Positions 37,706 to 46,312 of a DNA stretch of 64,000 nucleotides are shown in pieces (the first letter of the stretch is position 1; every line of letters starts with the position of its first letter). The translations under genes were made by a program, and so were the position numbers. The DNA is taken from contig NZ_JAMJWD020000004.1 in assembly GCF_023554255.2 (NCBI RefSeq), positions 186,001 through 250,000 of the forward strand, in the 5' to 3' direction. Under the pieces are notes generated by a model. The model was not told the origin of the DNA, made no database searches, and worked only from the letters and a program-made list of their open reading frames with translations. This DNA is from Phyllobacterium sp. 21LDTY02-6. GTDB taxonomy: Bacteria; Pseudomonadota; Alphaproteobacteria; Rhizobiales; Rhizobiaceae.

Positions 37706-38869
37706 ATGAATCAAAGCTCCGCCACTCCCCTGCGCTATTCGCTCGGCGGTCTCGTCGCCATGGCGGTCGGCATGGGCATAGGCCGCTTCATCTATACGCC
37801 GATCCTGCCGGGCATGATGAGCGATCTCGGGCTCAGCCCCAGCGATGCGGGCATCATCGCCTCCGCCAATTTCCTCGGCTATCTCGTCGGCGCCGTCGTC
37901 GCCGGCTATGGCTGGGCCGCGGGCCGCGAGCGCGGCGTGATGCTGGCCTCGCTCGGGCTGAGCGCCGCCCTCTGCCTGGCGATGGGCATCAGCAGCGACG
38001 TCTTGCTGCTGTCACTGATCAGGTTCCTCGCCGGCGTCGCCAGCGCCCTCATGCTGGTTTTCGCCGCCACCATCGTCTTCAGCCATCTCGGCGCCGCCCG
38101 GCGTCTCGACCTGCAGGCGGTGCATTTCGGCGGCGTCGGCACCGGCATCGCGCTATCGGCGCTGCTGGTGGCCGCCGGCACCAGCGCCGGCTATGGCTGG
38201 CGCGCCGACTGGATGGCCGCCGGGCTGGTTTCCTTCGCCGGCCTGCTGGCGGTCGCCCTGCTCATCCGCGACGGCCCCGTGCGCGACGGCTCCGGCAGCA
38301 AGGAACCGGCGATCCGCTGGACCGCAGCCTTCGTCAAGCTGAACATCGCCTATGCGCTGTTCGGCATCGGCTATGTCATCACCGCGACCTTCATCATCGC
38401 CATCGTGCGCGACAGCAATGGCGGGCCGTTCACGGAAGCGCTGGTCTGGCTGTGCACCGGCCTTGCCGGCATCGTCTCCGTCTGGGCATGGAACCCGGTC
38501 CTGCGCCGCGTCGGGCCGTTCCGCTCGCTGGCGCTCAGCCTCATCGCGCTCGCGGCGGGCGTCTCGGCCAGCGTCATCGTTCCCTCGCCCATCGGCCCGC
38601 TCATCGGCGGGCTGCTGCTCGGCTTCACCATCATGGTCATCACCGCCTTCGCGTTCCAGGCCGGGCGCGAACTCGTGCCGCTGGCGCCGCGGCGCATGAT
38701 GGCCATCACCACGGCGGCTTTCGGCATCGGCCAGATCGTCGGCCCGCTCATCGGCGGCTACCTTGCGGATGTCAGCGGCAGCTTCACCTCCGCCACGCTG
38801 CTCGCCGCCGCCGGCCTCGTCATCGGCGCCTATTTCGCCTATTCGGCCGAGCCGGAAGCCCGATCCTAA
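37706..38869 (+). CDS. YbfB/YjiJ-family MFS transporter
   Basis: 387 residues, 12 membrane helices. The N-terminus LGGLVAMAVGMGIGRFIYTPILPGMMSDLGLSPSDAGIIASANFLGYLVGA is the YbfB/YjiJ signature (GIGRFxYxPxLPxM). The substrate of the family is unknown. The ATG at 37706 is chosen because it gives the standard start. It lies divergent from the FMN riboswitch and 103 bases before bacA. No regulatory link was seen. Confidence 0.88.
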   Translation: MNQSSATPLRYSLGGLVAMAVGMGIGRFIYTPILPGMMSDLGLSPSDAGIIASANFLGYLVGAVVAGYGWAAGRERGVMLASLGLSAALCLAMGISSDVLLLSLIRFLAGVASALMLVFAATIVFSHLGAARRLDLQAVHFGGVGTGIALSALLVAAGTSAGYGWRADWMAAGLVSFAGLLAVALLIRDGPVRDGSGSKEPAIRWTAAFVKLNIAYALFGIGYVITATFIIAIVRDSNGGPFTEALVWLCTGLAGIVSVWAWNPVLRRVGPFRSLALSLIALAAGVSASVIVPSPIGPLIGGLLLGFTIMVITAFAFQAGRELVPLAPRRMMAITTAAFGIGQIVGPLIGGYLADVSGSFTSATLLAAAGLVIGAYFAYSAEPEARS

Positions 38870-38972
38870 CATTAATTTAATACTTGCCCTTTGCACTTCG
38901 CCCAATTCTCGCTGATAAGCTGGCATCAGGTCTTGCGACTAAAGCAGCAGGAGCCAGAAAGGGCAGATCGAC

Positions 38973-40226
38973 GTGTTCGTTTCATTTTTCCCCAAGCCGA
39001 CGGCTTTCTTCATTTCCGCGGCGCTATGGTCATTGGCGGCCGTCCTGTTCTGGATGTTCGCCGGAGAACAGCTCGGCGCGGTGTTCGGCCTGCCGCCGGC
39101 AGACCCCGCCGCTCCGCCGGTCGTCGGCATCGGCATCTTCGTCACCCCGCCCTATCTCTGGCTCTATATCTATTTCGCCTTCTGCGTCGCGCTCTTCGCC
39201 GGGTTCTGGATGTGGTACGCGCCGCATAAATGGCAGGCATGGTCTGTCTGGGGATCGGCCTTCATCCTGTTCAGCACCTATTTCGACGTCCAGCTCAACA
39301 TTGCCCTCAACACCTGGCGCGGCCCGTTCTTCGACCTGTTCCAGAAGGCGATCACCACGCCGAACTCCGTCCAGCCCTCCGAGCTCTATTATCTGCAATG
39401 GCTGTTTGCCGGGATCGGTTTCGTCAACATCATCCTCTTTGTCGGCACCAGCTTCTTCATCAGCCATTACGTCTTCCGCTGGCGCACGGCCATGAACGAA
39501 TATTACATGGCGCACTGGCAGCAGCTGCGGCACATCGAAGGCGCCTCGCAGCGCGTGCAGGAAGATACGATGCGCTTCTCCTCGACGGTCGAGGGCCTGG
39601 GCGTCAGCCTGATCCAGGCGCTGATGACGCTGATCGCCTTCCTGCCGCTGCTGGCGCAGCTTTCGCACCACATCACCGAACTGCCGCTGATCGGGCAGAT
39701 ACCCTATTCGCTGGTGGTCCTCGCCATCGTATGGTCATTGTTCGGCACCGGCATACTGGCGCTGGTCGGCATCAAGCTGCCCGGCCTGCAATTCCGCAAC
39801 CAGCGCGTCGAGGCCGCCTACCGCAAGGAGCTCGTCCTCGGCGAGGACGATGCCGCGCGGGCGCAGCCGCCGACGGTCGCCGAACTCTTCGGCAATGTCC
39901 GCCGCAACTATTTCCGGCTCTATTTCCACTACACATATTTCAACGTGGTGCGCAGCCTCTACGGGCAGGCCGACGCCATCTTCCTCAACCTCATCCTGGT
40001 GCCGACCGTCGTCGCCGGCAAGATCACCATGGGCCTGTGGCAGCAGATCGCCACGGCGTTCGGGCAGGTGACGAATTCGTTCCAGTACCTGGTGACGTCG
40101 TGGACGACCATCGTCGAGCTGATGTCGATCTACAAGCGCCTCCGCGCCTTCGAGGCGGTCATCCATGACGAGCCGCTGCCGGAAATCGACCAGCACTATC
40201 TGGCAACCCAGAGCGAGGATGTGTAG
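38973..40226 (+). CDS. bacA: BacA/SbmA peptide transporter
   Basis: A 417-residue inner-membrane protein with about eight helices from a GTG at 38973. Strong BacA segments include [61 protein letters not shown] and [21 protein letters not shown]. It imports antimicrobial peptides by proton motive force without an ATPase domain. In Sinorhizobium and Brucella, BacA is needed for chronic host infection and affects very-long-chain fatty acid lipid A. Length and all marked segments match, so I expect a functional copy. Confidence 0.93.
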   Translation: MFVSFFPKPTAFFISAALWSLAAVLFWMFAGEQLGAVFGLPPADPAAPPVVGIGIFVTPPYLWLYIYFAFCVALFAGFWMWYAPHKWQAWSVWGSAFILFSTYFDVQLNIALNTWRGPFFDLFQKAITTPNSVQPSELYYLQWLFAGIGFVNIILFVGTSFFISHYVFRWRTAMNEYYMAHWQQLRHIEGASQRVQEDTMRFSSTVEGLGVSLIQALMTLIAFLPLLAQLSHHITELPLIGQIPYSLVVLAIVWSLFGTGILALVGIKLPGLQFRNQRVEAAYRKELVLGEDDAARAQPPTVAELFGNVRRNYFRLYFHYTYFNVVRSLYGQADAIFLNLILVPTVVAGKITMGLWQQIATAFGQVTNSFQYLVTSWTTIVELMSIYKRLRAFEAVIHDEPLPEIDQHYLATQSEDV

Positions 40227-40307
40227 GGGGCGGCCCTTCGGAGATCGGAGCCGGCAACACTTATCCCCCTTTTTCGGATTAACCGGCTGTTTGGGGATGG
40301 ATTTGGG

Positions 40308-40335
40308 GCCTCAGAAAAATATTTTTGAGGCCCGA
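40308..40335. terminator. Palindrome downstream of bacA
   Basis: GGGCCTC (40308-40314) pairs with GAGGCCC (40329-40335) around an A/T-rich AGAAAAATATTTTT centre. It begins 82 bases after the bacA stop. A/T-rich palindromes like this can end transcripts, but the T-run is in the loop, not after the stem, so terminator function is uncertain. Confidence 0.45.
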
Positions 40336-40392
40336 CGCCCTGCAAGCCCTTGTTTTCGCTTGCGGTCAGCGCGGAATGGCCCGCCAAAATGC

Positions 40393-40768
40393 GGTGGGAT
40401 AAATGGAAACTTATCCCACCTCTCAGAAACCCGATTATTCTGATTCGGTCCTTTCCAGTGGGGGAGCAGCTTCCGGAGCTGTTTCGATTGCTGGGAAAGG
40501 ATGGCGTTGCCGGATAGTCGGAAGTGACAAACCCGATTATTCAGCAAACTGCAGAAGGAAACGGAGGTAGCGCTCATGTTTCCGGGTTGTTGCGTCTGAC
40601 AAACGCAACAATGGCAGGCAAAGACGTCGCGGGCGGTCTTCGGACCTCGACCCTGATACCTACTGACGCGCTGAAGACCGCCCGTCTCCCCCCATTTCAA
40701 TGACCAGGCGCGATTTCGCGGGCGTGGTGCGGATTTTCCGTATCCAGCCTCTCCAACAAGAGATTGCA
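40393..40768. repeat. 376-bp dispersed repeat, copy 2, with two conserved hairpins
   Basis: Gap-free match to 4908-5283, same orientation. It keeps the terminal hairpin (GGTGGGATAA 40393-40402 with 40411-40420) and the 11-bp hairpin (GGGCGGTCTTC 40631-40641 with 40673-40683). Base changes relative to copy 1 cluster in the first two-thirds; the last third is nearly identical. Its right end again joins a REP-like module. Confidence 0.85.
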
Positions 40769-40959
40769 CCCCACCTCCCTCATGCTGAGCCTGTCGAAGC
40801 ACGCACGATGCTTTTTGCAGCGCTCAAAAAAAGGCGATTGCAGCAACGTTGCTGCGCCCTTCGTGGTTCGACAAACTCACCATGAGGGCTCAGGATGAGG
40901 GAGGTAGGTTCATTTGCAAGAAAATGGGGGCCAAGGTTTGAACCCCCACAGAACTCCCG
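40769..40959. repeat. REP-like module 4, degenerate
   Basis: Contains cctcatgctgagcctgtcga agcacgcacgatgc, the gattgcagcaacgttgctgc block and a disturbed cttcgtggttcgacaaactc accatgagg unit followed by gctcaggatgaggg. It ends with ggggccaaggtttgaacccc next to the rpiB stop. No coding sequence is supported. Confidence 0.7.
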
Positions 40960-41397
40960 CTACTTCCCGGCGTCGAGGCGGTCGATGGCATCGACATTGC
41001 CGGCGGAGGGGCCCGCGGGATCGAATTCCGATTTCAGCCAGGTATCGACGATGGCCTTTGCCAGCTCCGGGCCGATGACGCGCGCGCCCATGGTGATGAT
41101 CTGCGCATTGTTGGATTTCGCCGCGCGCTCGGCCGAATAGGTGTCATGGGTCAGCGCGGCGCGGATGCCCGGCACCTTGTTGGCCGAGATGCAGACGCCG
41201 ATGCCGGTGCCGCAGATGAGAATGCCGCGCTCGTTGCTGCCATCGATAATGGTTTGGGCAAGGTCGCGCGAAATATCGGCGTAGAAGCCCGGCTGGCTCA
41301 TATCCGTCACCACCAGTTCGGCCTTGCCGGCCAGATGGGCGGCGATGACTTCCAGAAGCGGCTTGCCGGCGCTGTCGGCTCCAATTGCTATTTTCAT
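40960..41397 (-). CDS. eryI: Erythritol-pathway D-erythrose-4-phosphate isomerase, RpiB family
   Basis: 145 residues from ATG 41395-41397 ([18 protein letters not shown]). RpiB-family features are the active-site Cys in [17 protein letters not shown] and His in [25 protein letters not shown]. In Brucella the paralogue in the erythritol locus (RpiB2, renamed EryI) converts D-erythrulose-4-P to D-erythrose-4-P. It is the last gene of the operon, 43 bases after eryH. Ribose-5-phosphate isomerase B activity could be retained. Confidence 0.87.
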   Translation of the reverse strand: MKIAIGADSAGKPLLEVIAAHLAGKAELVVTDMSQPGFYADISRDLAQTIIDGSNERGILICGTGIGVCISANKVPGIRAALTHDTYSAERAAKSNNAQIITMGARVIGPELAKAIVDTWLKSEFDPAGPSAGNVDAIDRLDAGK

Positions 41398-41440
41398 GCT
41401 AGTTCCTTTCTTCAATTCAGCCTTTTCCCGGTAGCGCCGG

Positions 41441-42202
41441 TCAGATCGCCGCCGACACTTTCTGCAATATGCCCAGATAACCCTGCGAGGCCCAGGCGGA
41501 ACGGCCGATGAAAAGCCCGTCAATATGTGGGCAGGCGATGAGCTCGGCGCAATTGTCCGGATTGACGCTGCCGCCATAAAGAACGGGCGGCGCCTTGCCA
41601 AGTATCGCGCCGGCGATATCGGCGATGCGCGCCTGCCTTTCGTCCGCATAGGCGGAGGTCGCCGGAATGCCGTTGACGCCGATGGCCCAGACCGGCTCAT
41701 AGGCAAAGAGGATCGGCACGTCGCGCGGCGCCTCGCCGGCAAGGGCAAGCGCGCCCTCCACCTGCCGCTTCAACACGGCGTCGGCCTCCCCCGCCTCGCG
41801 CTCGGCCAGCGTCTCGCCGATGCAGATCAGCGGAACGAGCCCATGGCGCAGCGCCGCCGCAACCTTCAGGCCGACGGTCCGGTCGGTCTCGCCGAAATGT
41901 TCGCGGCGCTCCGAATGGCCGAGTTCCACCAGGTCGAGATTGCAATCCTTCAGCATCAGCGGCGAAATCTCGCCCGTCCAGGCGCCGGAATCGTCCCAAT
42001 GCATGTTCTGCGCCCCGACCTTGACGCTGGTGTCCTTCAATATCTCCTTCACCTGCCGCACCGCCGTGAATGGCGGAATGACGAAGCGCTGCACCCGCTC
42101 GTCCCGCCCGCCATCGGCTTTGGCGAGATCGGCGGCGAAGGCCGCGGCCTCCGGCAGCGTCTTGTTCATCTTGAAGCTGGTGCCTACCCAAAACATGCTC
42201 AT
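41441..42202 (-). CDS. eryH: Erythritol-pathway D-3-tetrulose-4-phosphate isomerase, TpiA family
   Basis: 253 residues, TIM fold. The catalytic lysine is in GTSFKMNK (TSFKMN replaces the usual GNWKMN), His in [15 protein letters not shown], and Glu in [20 protein letters not shown] binds phosphate. The N-terminal change is typical of the TpiA2/EryH group in erythritol loci. EryH converts D-3-tetrulose-4-P to D-erythrulose-4-P. A true triose phosphate isomerase copy elsewhere in the genome is expected but not visible here. Confidence 0.88.
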   Translation of the reverse strand: MSMFWVGTSFKMNKTLPEAAAFAADLAKADGGRDERVQRFVIPPFTAVRQVKEILKDTSVKVGAQNMHWDDSGAWTGEISPLMLKDCNLDLVELGHSERREHFGETDRTVGLKVAAALRHGLVPLICIGETLAEREAGEADAVLKRQVEGALALAGEAPRDVPILFAYEPVWAIGVNGIPATSAYADERQARIADIAGAILGKAPPVLYGGSVNPDNCAELIACPHIDGLFIGRSAWASQGYLGILQKVSAAI

Positions 42203-42223
42203 TTCTCTCCCGTATCGTCAGAA

Positions 42224-43147
42224 TCAGCGGTTGAAGCCGGTATCGATGTAAGGCTCCCAGAATTCAACCGATTCCCGGATCATGTCGACGACAAGATGAT
42301 CCGTCGGCTCCCTTTCGCGGAACGACAGTTCCAGGCATATCTCGTTATCGGTGCCGCCGCCCTGCCTGACGGTGGCGAGGAACTTCTCCGGCGTGATGCG
42401 GCCATCGGCATTATGGGCGGCGGTGAACGGCCAGTGGCCGCCCTTGTTCATCGATGACTGCTTGATGTGGATGATGGGCGATTCCTTCGGAAAGGCCGCC
42501 GCCCAGGCATAGGGATCGATGTCGGCGGGATTGCTGGAGGTAACGTCGCCATGGTCGATATCGACCATCATCAACAGCGGAATGGCGAGATCGGACGCCT
42601 GCAGCCGCTCATGCAGCTCGCGGCAGGCGGCAATCGTATGGCCGAATTCGCGGCCGACCGACATCGGCTCCCAGAACAGATAGGACAGGCCCGCCTCGCG
42701 CCCATGCTCGGCCACCTCGCGCCAGCAATCGATGGCGATCTTCATCATCGCCTCGCGCCGCGCGGGGTCGTCATAATCCCTGTGGGTGAAGATGGCGAAC
42801 TGCGTGCCGATGGCCGGTGCGCCGAGCTCGGCCGAAATATCGGCGAAGGTCTTGAACCAATCGACATAGTAGCGCCGCACATCGGCGTCGGGATGGCCGA
42901 AATGGTTGAGCCTGCCATAGGGCCCGGTCATGCCCGAGGTGATCCTGACGCCGGTGCGCGCCAGCGCCCGGCGGAACAGGCGCACATGGCGCGCGATGGT
43001 CGCGGCCGGCCATGACGGGTTGATGAATTCATGGGTAAGCTGCACGTTGCCGATCCTGATCCTGCCGGCAATCGTGTCGATCAGGTCGTCCGCCTCGGCG
43101 AAGCGGTTTACCAGCGGATTGGTGTTGAGCGAAAGTTTGAAACCCAT
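42224..43147 (-). CDS. eryC: L-3-tetrulose-4-phosphate racemase EryC
   Basis: 307 residues, xylose-isomerase-like TIM barrel. Segments LSLNTNPLVNRFAE, QLTHEFINPSWP, SGMTGPYGRLNHFGHPDADVRRYYVDWFKTFADIS, FWEPMSVGREFG, MVDIDHGDVTSSNP, IHIKQSS and EICLELSFRERE are those of Brucella/rhizobial EryC. Metal ligands are Glu in WEPM, Asp in VDIDHGD, His in IHIKQSS and Glu in LELSFRE. EryC was long called a dehydrogenase but epimerises L- to D-3-tetrulose-4-P. It follows the HAD gene by 17 bases. Confidence 0.92.
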   Translation of the reverse strand: MGFKLSLNTNPLVNRFAEADDLIDTIAGRIRIGNVQLTHEFINPSWPAATIARHVRLFRRALARTGVRITSGMTGPYGRLNHFGHPDADVRRYYVDWFKTFADISAELGAPAIGTQFAIFTHRDYDDPARREAMMKIAIDCWREVAEHGREAGLSYLFWEPMSVGREFGHTIAACRELHERLQASDLAIPLLMMVDIDHGDVTSSNPADIDPYAWAAAFPKESPIIHIKQSSMNKGGHWPFTAAHNADGRITPEKFLATVRQGGGTDNEICLELSFREREPTDHLVVDMIRESVEFWEPYIDTGFNR

Positions 43148-43164
43148 GACGATCAGATCCTGTT

Positions 43165-43998
43165 CTACCAGCAGAAACGTTCGGCGACGTAATCCGGCCT
43201 GGCATCATGGCGCCGGAACAACCGGTCGAGCTCGGCCTCGTCCGCATCGGCAAGGATGCCGGTCTTGACCAGCATCGAGCTCAGCCCTGCCCGCGCCGCG
43301 CCCGCTATGTCATGCTCGATGCTGTCGCCGATGCAGCAGATGCGCTGCGGATGGCCGAGAAACTCCAGCGCCCAATCATAGATATCGGGGAAGGGCTTGC
43401 CGATCCAGCGCACGGTGCCGCCGAGTTCGCCATAGAGTTCGGCGATGCGGCCGGCGCCGAACGAGGTGCCGTCGCGGGTCAGCATGATCTTGTCCGGGTT
43501 GGTGCAGAGGCAGGGCACGCCGCGCCGCGCCGCCGGGGCGAGCAGGCGTTCGTAATGGCCGAGATCATGGATGTCGCCCTCGCTCGCGGCGATGAGGATC
43601 GTATCGGCATCCTCGCCGCTTTCGGTGCGCACGATGTCGAGCCCGTCGATCGGCGAGGTATCGCCGTCGCGGCTGATCAGCAGGCAGCGGCTGGACGCCC
43701 GCCCGGCGCTTTCGCGGGCGAGAATGTGCCAGGCCACTTCGCCGGAGGTCAGGAACATGTCCCAGCTGTCGCGGTCGAAGCCGAGCGCGGCGAGCCGCTT
43801 GCCATTGCCGGCGGAACGCTTGCCCGAATTGGAAAGGATGATGATCTTCGCGCCGCTGCGCTTCAGCCGGGCCAGCGTCGCGGCGGCTTCCGGATAGGCG
43901 CCGCGCCCGTCCCTGAGTACGCCGAACTGGTCGATGAGAAAGGCGTCGAAGCCCGGCGCCAGCTCGCGCAGGCCGCGCACATGCTGCGGATCGGTCAT
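43165..43998 (-). CDS. HAD-IIA family hydrolase (TIGR01459 type), probable sugar phosphatase
   Basis: 277 residues from ATG 43996-43998, overlapping the upstream kinase stop by 4 bases. HAD motif I is FDAFLIDQFGVLRDG (about residues 15-29; DQFGVL replaces DxDGTL), motif II ILSNSGKRS, and motif III/IV KPFPDIYDWAL with CIGDSIEHDIAGAARAG. The C2 cap of type IIA lies between. Sugar phosphates are the usual substrates. A comparable gene lies in the rhizobial erythritol/adonitol/L-arabitol locus; its role there is not biochemically fixed. It may relieve phosphorylated dead-end products. Confidence 0.82.
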   Translation of the reverse strand: MTDPQHVRGLRELAPGFDAFLIDQFGVLRDGRGAYPEAAATLARLKRSGAKIIILSNSGKRSAGNGKRLAALGFDRDSWDMFLTSGEVAWHILARESAGRASSRCLLISRDGDTSPIDGLDIVRTESGEDADTILIAASEGDIHDLGHYERLLAPAARRGVPCLCTNPDKIMLTRDGTSFGAGRIAELYGELGGTVRWIGKPFPDIYDWALEFLGHPQRICCIGDSIEHDIAGAARAGLSSMLVKTGILADADEAELDRLFRRHDARPDYVAERFCW

Positions 43999-45272
43999 AG
44001 CTTGCCCGCCTCGCGCGCACCGAGCAGCGCCAGCCTTGCGGTGCCGGCAGCCGCTTCCTCGGACAGGACCGGCGGCATGGGCACGCCGAGCCGCCTTGCC
44101 CTGATCGCCGCCCAGACGGTGTTCTTGGCGCCGCCGCCGACGCTGCGGACCGATTGCAGCAGCGGCGCGCCGAGTTCGGCCAGCCGGCCATAGGCGAGCT
44201 GCTCGATCGAGGCGATGCCCTCGAAGATCGCCTGCAGGAACGCGGCATCGCCGGCGGGCCGCGGCGTCATGCGCGGGCGCATCAGCGGGTCGTTGAAGGG
44301 AAAGCGCTCGCCCTGCCCCGGCAGCGGATAATAGTCGAGACCGGTCTCGGCGGAGGGGTCGATTTCCGCCGACAGTCGCTCGATCGCCGCATTGTCGAAA
44401 TAGCGCGCCAGCACCGCGCCGCCGCTGTTGGAAGCGCCGCCGGCGAGCCACATATCGCCGATGCGATGGCTGTAGAGCCCGAATTCCGGCGCGAACAGCG
44501 GCTGTCCGGACAGCATCTTGATGGTCAGCGTGGTGCCGAGCGCGGTAACGCCATCGCCCGGACGGTCGGCGCCGGTGGCAAGGAACGAGGCGCAGCCATC
44601 CGTGGTGCCGGCGACGATCACGACATCCGCGCCGAGGCCGAAACCGGCGGCGGCCTTGGGCGATATCGGCGCGACCGGGGCCCCGGCGGGGACGATCCGC
44701 GGCAGCAGCGCCCGGTCCATGCCCGTCCGCGCCAGCCATTCGGGCCATTGGCGGGCAACGGGATCATAGCCGGTCTTCAGCGCATTGTTCTCGTCGGACG
44801 TATCGTAGCTGCCGGTGAGGTTGCCCATCAGCCAGTCCGCCTGGTGCACGATATGCGCAAGGCCGCCTATGCCCTTGAAGCGCAGCGCCTTGGCAAGACC
44901 CGACGTCGCGCCATGGGCCGCGCTGTCGGCGGGCGCATGTTCGGCGATGCGCGACAGTATGGCCTCGTCCGTCACCGGGTCGTTGTACATCAGCGGTTCG
45001 GCCAGCGGCATGCCGCGCGCATCCACCGCAAGCACGGTGCCCGAGGTGCCGTCGATGGCGATGGCGCGGACCCGCGCGCGGTCGAGCTTCGCCAGCAGGG
45101 CCTTCAGCGCAAACTCCACGGCGGCGCGCCAGCCTTCCGGATCGCGGTGGTCCGAAGAGAAATCGGCGAGCTTTGCCGCCGCGACGGCGCTGATCTCGAA
45201 GCCGGGCGTCATGGCGACGGCCCGTGCGCCCGAGGTTCCGACGTCTATGCCGATGACCAGCGGTTCGTTCAT
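43995..45272 (-). CDS. FGGY-family carbohydrate kinase, D-ribulokinase-like
   Basis: 425 residues. GIDVGTSGARAVAM (about residues 8-21) is the phosphate-1 loop; AIDGTSGTVLAVD is the second conserved segment, and VAGTTDGCASFLATGA and SVGGGAKNTVWAAIRA the C-terminal FGGY parts. The short length fits the SePSK/AtXK-1 type D-ribulose kinases rather than glycerol kinases. It is a second kinase besides EryA, so probably acts on a keto-pentose or pentitol formed in the same operon. Both ends overlap neighbours by 4 bases. Confidence 0.83.
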   Translation of the reverse strand: MNEPLVIGIDVGTSGARAVAMTPGFEISAVAAAKLADFSSDHRDPEGWRAAVEFALKALLAKLDRARVRAIAIDGTSGTVLAVDARGMPLAEPLMYNDPVTDEAILSRIAEHAPADSAAHGATSGLAKALRFKGIGGLAHIVHQADWLMGNLTGSYDTSDENNALKTGYDPVARQWPEWLARTGMDRALLPRIVPAGAPVAPISPKAAAGFGLGADVVIVAGTTDGCASFLATGADRPGDGVTALGTTLTIKMLSGQPLFAPEFGLYSHRIGDMWLAGGASNSGGAVLARYFDNAAIERLSAEIDPSAETGLDYYPLPGQGERFPFNDPLMRPRMTPRPAGDAAFLQAIFEGIASIEQLAYGRLAELGAPLLQSVRSVGGGAKNTVWAAIRARRLGVPMPPVLSEEAAAGTARLALLGAREAGKL

Positions 45273-46312
45273 CGCGCCGCACCTGCGGCGAGGTTCAGCG
45301 TCTGCCGGTATTTTTCCGCGTCCCAGCCGAGGAGCTCGGCATTCTCTGCATCCGTCAGATAGCGCAGCCGTGCCCCTTGCGGGATGCGGGCCGTCACGTC
45401 GGACAGGCAGCGCGCGAGGGCGAGCGCACCGGCACTGGCATCGGCGGCGACGAGGACGCCCTTGCCGGGAAAGAGCAGCGCCGGCGGCAGCGCCGCGCCG
45501 TTGCGCTTCGCCTCGTCCTCGAGCGAATGCACCGCCTCCCCGGCCAGCAACGATCCCTTGCCGAGAAAGATCACATGATCGGGATAGAGGCTGCCACCGG
45601 CGGCGAAGGCGCAGCTGGTCTCGTCGGTCGCGACGTGGTGGATGGCCTCATCGTCCGGCAGGCGATACCCGCTGCCCGCCGCGAGACGCTGCAGCGCGGC
45701 CAGATCGGCGGGGCGCGGCGGGCGCGCGGGCAAGGCCAGGCGCCGCGACATGTCGGCAAGCAGAGCCTCGGCTGCGCCGACCGTTTCGGCCGCCACCGCA
45801 AGGCCGTGATTGCCAAGCACGAGCACGCTCGTCCCCGGCCTGATGCGCGCCGCGATCGCCCGGGCGAGCGGCAGGCCCGGCCGCGCATAGGGCACGAAGG
45901 CATGGGGGATGCCGGCAAGCCGCGAAGCGACCAGCTCTTCGGCGTTCTCCTGCACCGCATGGGCGATGGTCGCGGTGCAATGGACATGCACGACCACTTT
46001 CTGCGGCATCAGCGCATGCACGGTGGTCTCGATGGAGGGCCGCAGGCCGGAGGGATTGCGATCGTCCAGCACATATTGCTGGGCCTTTTCGGCCGAGGGA
46101 TCATCGCCCGCCACCGCATCCAGAAGCGGTTGCAGCGCCACCGGCACCATGATGTCGCGGCTGCGCGCATCCCTCAGCCACAGCCCGGAAGCCTTGATCC
46201 AGAGCACGCCGTCCTGCTTGATCGACGTATTGCCGCCGGCGCCCTGGACAAGCGCCGGATCGGCGCCGACGCGGGCGGAAAGGTCGAGAAGCGCTTCGAA
46301 TTCACTGTTCAT
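45269..46312 (-). CDS. Class II aldolase/adducin family protein (RhaD-like)
   Basis: 347 residues from ATG 46310-46312. GAGGNTSIK (about 24-32) is the phosphate-binding loop; Glu95, His109 and His111 (VVHVHCTATIAHA) and His169 (LGNHGLAVA) are the zinc ligands and general base. The length and C-terminal extension resemble RhaD-type aldolases, fused in some bacteria to a dehydrogenase domain that is absent here. It may split a keto-sugar phosphate to dihydroxyacetone phosphate and an aldehyde. It starts within the eryB stop (ATGA). Confidence 0.82.
   Translation of the reverse strand: MNSEFEALLDLSARVGADPALVQGAGGNTSIKQDGVLWIKASGLWLRDARSRDIMVPVALQPLLDAVAGDDPSAEKAQQYVLDDRNPSGLRPSIETTVHALMPQKVVVHVHCTATIAHAVQENAEELVASRLAGIPHAFVPYARPGLPLARAIAARIRPGTSVLVLGNHGLAVAAETVGAAEALLADMSRRLALPARPPRPADLAALQRLAAGSGYRLPDDEAIHHVATDETSCAFAAGGSLYPDHVIFLGKGSLLAGEAVHSLEDEAKRNGAALPPALLFPGKGVLVAADASAGALALARCLSDVTARIPQGARLRYLTDAENAELLGWDAEKYRQTLNLAAGAAR

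Noticed and set aside
43165-44748. 527-codon frame ending in the HAD protein
   Set aside because: The first 250 codons are the out-of-frame shadow of the FGGY kinase; the HAD protein begins at 43998.
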